Source: Pseudomonas guariconensis (GTDB taxonomy: Bacteria > Pseudomonadota > Gammaproteobacteria > Pseudomonadales > Pseudomonadaceae). Taken from it: a stretch of DNA of 64,000 nt. The position numbers were made by a program, and so were the translations under genes. The DNA is taken from contig NZ_JAMYBK010000021.1 of the NCBI RefSeq assembly GCF_024127895.1, positions 21,665-85,664 on the forward strand, written 5' to 3'. The notes below the pieces were generated by a model. It saw nothing but the letters and a program-made list of their open reading frames with translations. It was not told where the DNA came from and did not search any database. This document shows positions 33,833 to 40,991 of this stretch, piece after piece (positions within the stretch are counted from its first letter, which is position 1; each line of letters opens with the position of its first letter).

Positions 33833-34999
33833 ATGAGCTTCAAGAATCCCCAGGAAAGCTACCCGGAAATCCGCGAAGAAGTCCGCAAACTGTGTGCCCG
33901 TTTCCCCGGCGAGTACTGGCGCAAGCTGGATGAGGTGCGTGGTTACCCCACCGAGTTCGTCCAGGCCCTGACCGAGTCGGGCTTCCTTTCCGTGCTGATC
34001 CCCGAGGAGTACGGCGGCTCCGGTCTGGGCCTGTCAGCGGCCGCGGCGATCCTGGAAACCATCCAGGAAACCGGCTGCAACGGCGCCGCCTGCCATGCCC
34101 AGCTCTACACCATGGGCACCATCCTGCGACATGGTTCCGAGGAGCAGAAGGCCAAGTACCTGCCCGGTGTGGCAAGCGGCGAATTGCGCCTGCAAGCCTT
34201 CGGTGTCACCGAACCCACCAGCGGTACCGACACGACGTCGCTGCGCACCTTCGCTCGTCGTGAGGGCGACAAGTTCGTGGTCAATGGCCAGAAGGTCTGG
34301 ACCAGCCGGGCCGAGCATTCCGATCTGATGCTGCTGCTGGCGCGCACTACACCGCGTGACCAGGTGGAGAAAAAGACCGACGGCCTGTCCACGTTCATCG
34401 TGGATATGCGAGAGGTGCTGGGCAACGGCCTGACTATCCGCCCGATCCGCACGATGATGAATCACAACAGCTGTGAGGTGTTCTTCGACAACATGGAGGT
34501 TCCGGCCGCGAACCAGGTTGGCGAAGAGGGCAAGGGCTTCCGCTACATCCTCTCGGGCATGAATGCCGAGCGCATGCTGATCGCTGCCGAATGCATCGGT
34601 GATGCCAAATGGTTCATCCGCAAGGCGGTGGACTACGCCAATGAGCGCAAGGTGTTCGGGCGTCCCATCGGCCAGAACCAGGGCATCCAGTTCCCCATCG
34701 CCAAGGCCTATGCGCAGATGCGCGCGGCCGAACTGATGGTTCGCGAAGGCCTGGCCAAGTACGAGGCGGGGCAGGACTGTGGCGCCGAAGCCAACATGGC
34801 CAAGATGCTTGCCGCCGACGCCTCCTGGGAGGCGGCCAACGCCTGCCTGCAAACCCATGGTGGCTTCGGTTTTGCCGAGGAGTACGACGTCGAGCGCAAG
34901 TTCCGTGAGACCCGCCTGTACCAGGTGGCGCCCATCTCTACCAACCTGATTCTCAGCTACGTCGCCGAACACGTGCTGGGTCTGCCGCGTTCCTACTGA
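33833..34999 (+). CDS. Acyl-CoA dehydrogenase, third copy
   Basis: A 388-residue acyl-CoA dehydrogenase with LIPEEYGGSGLGLS, FAD segment GVTEPTSGTDTTSLRT, NGQKVWTSR and FFDNMEVPAANQVGEEGKGF. The candidate catalytic glutamate is in MNAERMLIAAECIG near residue 240. QTHGGFGFAEEYDVERKFRETR closes the FAD site. ATG 33833 is chosen from the family start MSFKNPQESYPEIRE; a longer reading begins inside the previous gene. It is followed by a MaoC protein and a CitE-type lyase. The same trio occurs in the itaconate operon of P. aeruginosa, which suggests branched or dicarboxylic acyl-CoA as substrate. Confidence 0.85.
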   Translation: MSFKNPQESYPEIREEVRKLCARFPGEYWRKLDEVRGYPTEFVQALTESGFLSVLIPEEYGGSGLGLSAAAAILETIQETGCNGAACHAQLYTMGTILRHGSEEQKAKYLPGVASGELRLQAFGVTEPTSGTDTTSLRTFARREGDKFVVNGQKVWTSRAEHSDLMLLLARTTPRDQVEKKTDGLSTFIVDMREVLGNGLTIRPIRTMMNHNSCEVFFDNMEVPAANQVGEEGKGFRYILSGMNAERMLIAAECIGDAKWFIRKAVDYANERKVFGRPIGQNQGIQFPIAKAYAQMRAAELMVREGLAKYEAGQDCGAEANMAKMLAADASWEAANACLQTHGGFGFAEEYDVERKFRETRLYQVAPISTNLILSYVAEHVLGLPRSY

Positions 35000-35009
35000 G
35001 GACTTCGCC

Positions 35010-35858
35010 ATGACCGAATCCGATCTGGAGCCGCTGAAGGCCTGGCTGGGGCGCCGCGAAGAGTGCGAAGCGGTGATCACCGCCGAGATGCTCCAGGCGT
35101 ACCGGGCCACGCTGGCGCCTCATCTCTGGGACAACGACGGCTTTGCGCCGCCTGGCCTGCACTGGTGCCTGGCGCCGACTCCAGCCCTGGCGACCATGGC
35201 GGAACTGGGCGAAGACGGCCATCCGCATCGGGGAGGTTTTCTGCCTCCGGTGCTGCTGCCGCGCCGCATGTGGGCGGGGGGCGAGGTCGAGACCCTGGCG
35301 CCGCTGCCGATAGGCGAGCCTATCCGCCGGGTGTCGACCGTCACCGACATCCGTTTCAAGGAGGGTCGTTCCGGCAGCCTGTGCTTCGTCGCTGTCCAGC
35401 ATGAGCTGTTCGCACGCGGAACCTTGGCGATTCGCGAGCGCCAGGACATCGTCTATCGCAGTGCTGCCTCGGGCGCGCCGGCAGCGCAGGGGGGCGGCGA
35501 GCCTCGCGAGGGCGAACGCCAGAGCTGGGTGGATAGCCCGCCGACGCTGCTGTTCCGTTATTCGGCGCTGACCTTCAATGCCCACCGAATCCATTACGAT
35601 CTGCCCTACGCCACTGGCGAGGAAGGCTACGCGGGGTTGGTGGTGCAGGGGCCGCTGCAGGCCAGCCTGCTGTTCAATCTGGTCTCCAGCCATGCCGGTC
35701 GGGTACCGCTGCGTTTTGCCTATCGTGGCCTGGCGCCCTTGATTGCCGGGCGCCCATTTCGCGTGGCGGCTTCGTGGCAGCACAAGGGGGACAGCCTGCA
35801 GGCCTGGACCCAGGATGCTGATGGCCGGATCAACATGGAGGCGAGCGCAACATGCTGA
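35010..35858 (+). CDS. FAS1-like MaoC dehydratase, itaconyl/mesaconyl-CoA hydratase-like
   Basis: A 282-residue double hot-dog protein of the HTD2/mesaconyl-C4-CoA hydratase type. The N-terminal half has LPPVLLPRRMWAGGEVE-like elements (RRMWAGG) and RVSTVTDIRFKEGRSG. The C-terminal active-site region is LTFNAHRIHYDLPYA followed by GYAGLVVQGPLQASLL near residues 190-220. Length and motifs match the itaconyl-CoA hydratase Ich of P. aeruginosa. It would hydrate a branched unsaturated dicarboxyl-CoA to a citramalyl-type CoA, the substrate of the lyase that overlaps its end by 7 bases. Confidence 0.78.
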   Translation: MTESDLEPLKAWLGRREECEAVITAEMLQAYRATLAPHLWDNDGFAPPGLHWCLAPTPALATMAELGEDGHPHRGGFLPPVLLPRRMWAGGEVETLAPLPIGEPIRRVSTVTDIRFKEGRSGSLCFVAVQHELFARGTLAIRERQDIVYRSAASGAPAAQGGGEPREGERQSWVDSPPTLLFRYSALTFNAHRIHYDLPYATGEEGYAGLVVQGPLQASLLFNLVSSHAGRVPLRFAYRGLAPLIAGRPFRVAASWQHKGDSLQAWTQDADGRINMEASATC

Positions 35859-36682
35859 GCTCGCCTTTTCGTCCGCCATTGACACCACTGTTCGTTCCCG
35901 GCGACCGTCCCGAGCGCTTTGCCAAGGCCGCTGCCAGCGGCGCGGATGCTGTCATCCTCGATCTTGAGGACGCCGTGGCACCCGCTGCCCGTGAGGCAGC
36001 CCGCGAGGCCGTTGCCAATCACCGGATCGACGGAGTGACGGTCATCGTGCGCGTCAACGCGGTGAGTTCCGAAGACTTCCGGGCCGATCTGGCCGCGCTG
36101 CACGATGCCCGAATCGATGCACTGATGCTGGCCAAGGCAGAAACCGCTGCCGACATCCGTCTTGTGCATCACATATTGGGGCGCCAGGTACCAGTCATCG
36201 CCTTGGTAGAGACGGCCCGAGCATTCCACGATCTCGCGGGCCTGCTCCAGGCGCCGGGGGTGGTACAGGCAGCCTTCGGCTCACTGGACCTGGCCCTGGA
36301 CCTGGGCTGCCAGCCGAGCTGGGAAGCCCTTGCCTACTGCCGGGGCGCTCTGGTGTTGCAGTCGCGTCTAGCCGGTCTTCCGGCGCCACTGGATGGCGTC
36401 ACTACCAGTCTCGATGACCCCGAACAGATTGGTGCCGATGCTGCCATCGCCTCTGCCCTGGGGTTCGGTGGCAAGTTGGCGATTCACCCCAGACAGATCG
36501 GGCCTATTCGTGAAGCCTTCCTGCCAGATGCCAGATCAGTGGCCTGGGCTCACGCCGTAATGGAGGCAGCCCGCAGTGGCGCAGCCGTTCAGGTAGATGG
36601 CGCCATGGTCGATCGTCCACTGATTGAGCGCGCCCGCCGCATCCTTTCCCGTTCCAGCGTCACTGGAGTATCCGAAGCATGA
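35852..36682 (+). CDS. CitE-like CoA-ester lyase, (3S)-citramalyl-CoA/malyl-CoA lyase family
   Basis: A 276-residue TIM-barrel HpcH/HpaI-CitE enzyme. LFVPGDRPERFAKAAASGADAVILDLEDAV (core LFVPGDRPERF and ILDLEDAV) holds the Mg site aspartate. VIVRVNA carries the conserved arginine, LMLAKAE and ALVETA follow, and FGSLDLALD is the second metal site near residue 145. GKLAIHPRQIGPI ends the fold. It overlaps the MaoC gene by 7 bases and etfB by 4. Citramalyl-CoA lyase (Ccl) in itaconate breakdown yields pyruvate and acetyl-CoA; a malyl-CoA or other 3-hydroxyacyl substrate is the alternative. Confidence 0.8.
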   Translation: MLSSPFRPPLTPLFVPGDRPERFAKAAASGADAVILDLEDAVAPAAREAAREAVANHRIDGVTVIVRVNAVSSEDFRADLAALHDARIDALMLAKAETAADIRLVHHILGRQVPVIALVETARAFHDLAGLLQAPGVVQAAFGSLDLALDLGCQPSWEALAYCRGALVLQSRLAGLPAPLDGVTTSLDDPEQIGADAAIASALGFGGKLAIHPRQIGPIREAFLPDARSVAWAHAVMEAARSGAAVQVDGAMVDRPLIERARRILSRSSVTGVSEA

Positions 36683-37428
36683 AAATCCTCGTCGCCGTAA
36701 AGCGAGTGGTCGACTACAACGTCAAGGTCCGCGTCAAGGCGGACAACTCCGGCGTCGACCTTGCCAACGTGAAGATGTCGATGAACCCCTTCTGCGAAAT
36801 TGCCGTGGAAGAAGCCGTCCGCCTGAAAGAGCAGGGTGTAGCGAGTGAAATCGTCGTCGTCACCATCGGCCCGAACACCGCCCAGGAGCAGGTGCGTACG
36901 GCCCTGGCCCTGGGCGCCGACCGCGCCATCCTGGTGGAAAGCAATGACGAGCTGAACTCCCTGGCCGTGGCCAAGCTGCTGAAGGCCGTGGTCGAGAAGG
37001 AACAGCCGCAGCTGGTCATCCTCGGCAAGCAGGCCATCGATAGCGACAACAACCAGACCGGCCAGATGCTCGGCGCCCTCACCGGCTATGCCCAGGGCAC
37101 CTTTGCCTCCAAGGTCATCGTTGCTGGCGACAAGGTCAACGTCACCCGTGAAATCGACGGCGGTCTGCAGACCGTTGCGCTGAACCTGCCGGCGATCGTG
37201 ACCACCGACCTGCGCCTGAACGAGCCGCGCTACGCGTCGCTGCCGAACATCATGAAAGCCAAGAAGAAGCCGCTGGACGTGGTGACTCCGGACGCCCTGG
37301 GTGTTTCCACCGCGTCCACCGTCAAGACCCTGAAAGTTGAAGCACCGGCCGCCCGCCAGGCTGGTATCAAGGTCAAGTCCGTGGCTGAACTGGTCGACAA
37401 ACTGAAGAACGAGGCGAAGGTAATCTAA
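36679..37428 (+). CDS. etfB: Electron transfer flavoprotein beta subunit
   Basis: A 249-residue AMP-binding ETF subunit. MKILVAVKRVVDYNVKVRVK at the start, NPFCEIAVEEAVRLKE, LGADRAILV and the family signature around LGKQAIDSDNNQTGQML are exact Pseudomonas features. With EtfA it collects electrons from acyl-CoA dehydrogenases, three of which are encoded just upstream. Its ATG overlaps the CitE-like stop by 4 bases. The alpha subunit starts directly after its stop. This coupling to a catabolic operon is unusual; in known Pseudomonas genomes etfB follows its own promoter next to ETF-QO. Confidence 0.95.
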   Translation: MKILVAVKRVVDYNVKVRVKADNSGVDLANVKMSMNPFCEIAVEEAVRLKEQGVASEIVVVTIGPNTAQEQVRTALALGADRAILVESNDELNSLAVAKLLKAVVEKEQPQLVILGKQAIDSDNNQTGQMLGALTGYAQGTFASKVIVAGDKVNVTREIDGGLQTVALNLPAIVTTDLRLNEPRYASLPNIMKAKKKPLDVVTPDALGVSTASTVKTLKVEAPAARQAGIKVKSVAELVDKLKNEAKVI

Positions 37429-38358
37429 ATGGCTATCCTGGTTGTTGCTGAACACACTAACGCCGCCCTGGCAGCCGCCACCCTCAACACCGTGACCGCC
37501 GCCCAGAAGATCGGTGGTGACATCCATGTGCTGGTCGCTGGCCAGGGTGTCGGCGCTGCCGCCGAAGCCGCTGCCAAGATCGCCGGCGTGTCCAAGGTGC
37601 TGGTCGCCGACAACGCCGCCTACGCGCATCAGCTGCCGGAAAACGTCGCGCCGCTGGTTGCGGAGCTGGGCAAGGGCTACAGCCACGTGCTGGCCCCGGC
37701 GACCACCAACGGCAAGAACTACCTGCCGCGCGTCGCTGCCCTGCTGGACGTTGATCAGATCTCCGAGATCATCGCCGTCGAAAGCGCCGACACCTTCAAG
37801 CGTCCGATCTACGCTGGCAACGCCATCGCCACCGTGCAGTCCTCGGCTGCGGTGAAGGTGATCACCGTGCGTACCACCGGTTTCGATGCCGCTGCCGCTG
37901 AAGGCGGCGCTGCTGCCATCGAGGCCGTCGGCACCGTCACCGACGCTGGCACCTCCGCCTTTGTCTTTGAGTCGCTGGCCAAGTCCGACCGTCCGGAACT
38001 GACCGCAGCCAAGATCGTCATCTCCGGCGGCCGTGGCATGCAGAACGGCGACAACTTCAAGCACCTCTACGCCCTGGCTGACAAGCTGGGCGCCGCCGTG
38101 GGTGCGTCCCGCGCAGCCGTCGACGCCGGCTTCGTGCCGAACGACATGCAGGTCGGCCAGACCGGCAAGATCGTCGCGCCGCAGCTGTACATCGCCGTGG
38201 GCATCTCCGGTGCCATCCAGCACCTGGCTGGCATGAAGGACTCCAAGGTCATCGTCGCCATCAACAAGGACGAGGAAGCCCCGATCTTCCAGGTGGCCGA
38301 TTACGGCCTGGTGGCTGACCTGTTCGAAGCCGTACCGGAACTGCAGGCAGCGCTCTGA
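37429..38358 (+). CDS. etfA: Electron transfer flavoprotein alpha subunit
   Basis: A 309-residue FAD-binding ETF subunit. MAILVVAEHTNAALAAATLN begins the N-terminal domain. The C-terminal FAD domain shows SGGRGMQNGDNFKHL, GASRAAVDAGFVPNDMQVGQTGKIVAPQLYIAVGISGAIQHLAG (core VGQTGKIVAP and GISGAIQH) and INKDEEAPIF near residues 200-290. There is no gap to etfB. The thiolase starts 8 bases after its stop. Confidence 0.95.
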   Translation: MAILVVAEHTNAALAAATLNTVTAAQKIGGDIHVLVAGQGVGAAAEAAAKIAGVSKVLVADNAAYAHQLPENVAPLVAELGKGYSHVLAPATTNGKNYLPRVAALLDVDQISEIIAVESADTFKRPIYAGNAIATVQSSAAVKVITVRTTGFDAAAAEGGAAAIEAVGTVTDAGTSAFVFESLAKSDRPELTAAKIVISGGRGMQNGDNFKHLYALADKLGAAVGASRAAVDAGFVPNDMQVGQTGKIVAPQLYIAVGISGAIQHLAGMKDSKVIVAINKDEEAPIFQVADYGLVADLFEAVPELQAAL

Positions 38359-38366
38359 GAGAGGAC

Positions 38367-39569
38367 ATGACGATGAGAAGAGCAGCGATAGTGGCGCCTC
38401 GCCGTACTCCGGTGGGGGCTTTTGGCGGCAGTCTGCGCACTGTGCCGGTGGAACGCCTGGGGGCGGAAGTCGTACGAGCCATCCTGGCTCAGACCAGGCT
38501 GGACCCCGAGCGTATCGATGACGTGGTATTCGCCCAATCCTACGCCAACTCTGAAACCCCCTGCGTGGGCCGCTGGATCGCCTTGGAGGCGGGGCTGCCG
38601 GTCGGTGTGCCGGGCATGCAGCTCGATCGCCGCTGTGGTGGCGGCCTGCAGGCCCTGATCAACGCGGCGATGATGGTGCAGACCGGTGCCGCCGATGTGG
38701 TGCTGGCCGGTGGCGTGGAGAGCATGAGCAACATCGAGTACTACACCACGGACATGCGCTGGGGCACCAGGGCGGGCTCAGTGACCCTGCACGACCGCCT
38801 GGACCGCGGGCGCGAGCGTTCGCAACCGGAGCATCGCTTCGGGCATATCTCCGGGATGATCGAAACTGCGGAGAACCTGGCCCGCGAATACAACATCACT
38901 CGTGAGGAGGCCGATGCCTTTGCTGCAAGAAGCCAGCAGCGCGCTGCGGCAGCCTGGGAGGCCGGGTGGTTCGACTCCGAGATCGTTCCGATCAGCGTGC
39001 CGCAGAGACGTGGTGATCCTCTTCTTGTGAGCCGGGACGAAGGCGTGCGTGGTGATACCACGGTGGAGAAGCTGGCTGGCCTGCGTCCGATCATGAAAGA
39101 TGGCACGGTCACTGCCGGCAATGCCTCTCAACAGAATGATGCCGCAGCGGCCTGCCTGGTTGTGGCCGAGGACAAGCTGGATGAGCTGGGGCTGGAGCCC
39201 ATCGGCTATCTGCATGGCTGGGCTGCCGCGGGCTGTGAACCTGCCGTCATGGGGATCGGGCCGGTGCCGGCGGTGCAGAAGCTGTTCGCCCGTACCGGCC
39301 TGGGGTTCGAGCAAATGGACCTGGTGGAAGTCAACGAAGCCTTCGCCTGCCAAGTGCTGGCGGTACTCAAGGGCTGGGGGTGGAATGATCCGGAACGCTT
39401 GAACGTCAACGGTTCGGGGATATCGCTCGGTCACCCGGTGGGGGCTACCGGCATGCGCATCATGACCTCCCTGCTGCACGAGCTGCAGCGCCGCCAGGGC
39501 CGCTACGCCCTGGAAACCATGTGTATCGGTGGTGGTCAGGGCCTGGCTGCGATCTTCGAGCGGGTTTGA
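38367..39569 (+). CDS. Acetyl-CoA acetyltransferase (thiolase)
   Basis: A 400-residue thiolase. The acylated cysteine lies in LDRRCGGGLQAL near residue 91, GGVESMSN near 115, the histidine in GISLGHPVGATG near 354, and the second cysteine in METMCIGGGQG near 386 (seen as CIGGGQG). It would release acetyl- or propionyl-CoA in the last step of the beta-oxidation encoded here. GAGAGGA precedes ATG 38367. The next gene starts 1 base after its stop. Confidence 0.9.
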   Translation: MTMRRAAIVAPRRTPVGAFGGSLRTVPVERLGAEVVRAILAQTRLDPERIDDVVFAQSYANSETPCVGRWIALEAGLPVGVPGMQLDRRCGGGLQALINAAMMVQTGAADVVLAGGVESMSNIEYYTTDMRWGTRAGSVTLHDRLDRGRERSQPEHRFGHISGMIETAENLAREYNITREEADAFAARSQQRAAAAWEAGWFDSEIVPISVPQRRGDPLLVSRDEGVRGDTTVEKLAGLRPIMKDGTVTAGNASQQNDAAAACLVVAEDKLDELGLEPIGYLHGWAAAGCEPAVMGIGPVPAVQKLFARTGLGFEQMDLVEVNEAFACQVLAVLKGWGWNDPERLNVNGSGISLGHPVGATGMRIMTSLLHELQRRQGRYALETMCIGGGQGLAAIFERV

Positions 39570-39570
39570 G

Positions 39571-40806
39571 ATGGCGAAGGAAGTTGCTCTGGAGGTGCTG
39601 GATTTTTCCGCGCTGGTCCGTCCCGGGGATCGGGTGGTATGGGGGCAGGGCGGCGCCGAGCCGGTAGCCTTGACCGAACGCCTGATGGCCCAGCGTGAGA
39701 ACATTGGGCCATTCACGGTCTTTGTCGGCATGAGCCTGGCTGACAGCGTTGCCATGGCTCATACCTCACAGGTTCGCTACCAGTCTTATTGTGGGGCGGC
39801 ACGGAACCGGGGGTTGGCGCGTGAACAGGCATTGGAAATCCTGCCATGCCACTACTCCCAGATCTCCGCGGCCCTGGCCCCTGTCGACGTCCTGCTGCTA
39901 CAGGTAGCAGAAGGGCCGGACGGCTTCAGTTTCAGTGCCGCTGCCGAATATCTCGTTCCGCTGGTGAAGTCTGCGCGGCTGGTGATAGCCGAGGTCAACG
40001 CCCAGGCGCCCTGGGTTTACGGCGAAAGCCTGGAACTCCACGACATTGACGTGCTGGTGCGTAGCGACCGGCCGCTACTGGAAGTTCCTGGCGCCGCGGC
40101 TGGCGAGGTGGAACAGGCCATCGCACGGCATATCGGAGGTTTGGTAGAGGATGGCTCAACCCTGCAATTGGGGCTGGGAAGTCTGCCCGAGGCGGTGCTC
40201 GATTGCCTGCGCTCTCATCGCGACCTGGGGATTCATTCCGGGGCCATTGGCAACAAGGTAGCGGACCTGATGGAGGCAGGCGTTATCACCAATGCGCGCA
40301 AGGCCCGTGATACTGGCATTACCGTAGCGGGTGTGCTGTTCGGAGGAGAGCGCATTTACCGTTATGCCCATCTCAACCGCAACATTCAATTGCGCTCGAC
40401 GGACTATACGCATTCGCTGGAAGTGCTAGGCAGCCTGGACCACCTGGTCACCATCAACTCTGCGATCGAAGTGGATCTGACCGGCCAGATCAACGCAGAA
40501 GTTGCCGGAGGCGTTTATGTAGGCGCAGTAGGCGGAGCCATGGATTTCCAGCGAGGAGCCCATGCTTCGCGAGGCGGGTTGCCGATTATCGCTTTGCCGG
40601 CCACTGCACTGGGAGGCAAGCAGAGCAGGATTACCGCAAGCCTGTCGGGGCCGGTCAGCACGCCACGGGCGGATGCCGGACTCATCGTGACCGAGTTCGG
40701 GGTAGCTGATCTACGCGGCTGCAATTTACGCGAGCGGGCGAGACGCATGATCGAGATTGCCCATCCGGATTTCCGGGATGCCCTGGCATTGGAGGCAAAT
40801 CTCTGA
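39571..40806 (+). CDS. Acetyl-CoA hydrolase/transferase-family CoA-transferase
   Basis: A 411-residue family I CoA-transferase of the acetyl-CoA hydrolase / 4-hydroxybutyrate CoA-transferase type. VVWGQGGAEP near the start, GLGSLPEAVL, GIHSGAIGNKVADL, and the catalytic glutamate in NSAIEVDLTGQINAE near residue 305 are visible, then IIALPATALGGKQSRI and the final DFRDALALEA. It probably moves CoA between acetyl-CoA and a pathway acid. ATG 39571 is chosen since an upstream frame would run inside the thiolase gene. Confidence 0.82.
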   Translation: MAKEVALEVLDFSALVRPGDRVVWGQGGAEPVALTERLMAQRENIGPFTVFVGMSLADSVAMAHTSQVRYQSYCGAARNRGLAREQALEILPCHYSQISAALAPVDVLLLQVAEGPDGFSFSAAAEYLVPLVKSARLVIAEVNAQAPWVYGESLELHDIDVLVRSDRPLLEVPGAAAGEVEQAIARHIGGLVEDGSTLQLGLGSLPEAVLDCLRSHRDLGIHSGAIGNKVADLMEAGVITNARKARDTGITVAGVLFGGERIYRYAHLNRNIQLRSTDYTHSLEVLGSLDHLVTINSAIEVDLTGQINAEVAGGVYVGAVGGAMDFQRGAHASRGGLPIIALPATALGGKQSRITASLSGPVSTPRADAGLIVTEFGVADLRGCNLRERARRMIEIAHPDFRDALALEANL

Positions 40807-40991
40807 CGAGTGTTGTAGCACCCAGTGGAAGGGGGCTCGTTGCAGGCGCAGCTTGATTGGCCGCCTTTCGAATGAGTACCTCTTCCGCTGATTTCACAGG
40901 GCGGCACGGTTGAGTTTTCATGGTTGGTCCGGCCGCTCTGCAGGCATACAAAAGCACAACAAGAACAAGCTCGGAAAGTCGAGGAGTGCCT

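Noticed and set aside
36589..38223. Long minus-strand open frame opposite etfBA (544 codons)
   Set aside because: It mirrors etfBA codon bias, is glycine- and histidine-rich like typical antisense readings, and etfB/etfA are certain.
40920..40991. Upstream start for the OYE-type reductase
   Set aside because: No ribosome site precedes it; GTG 40992 has GAGGAG 5 bases before it and begins near the conserved barrel start.
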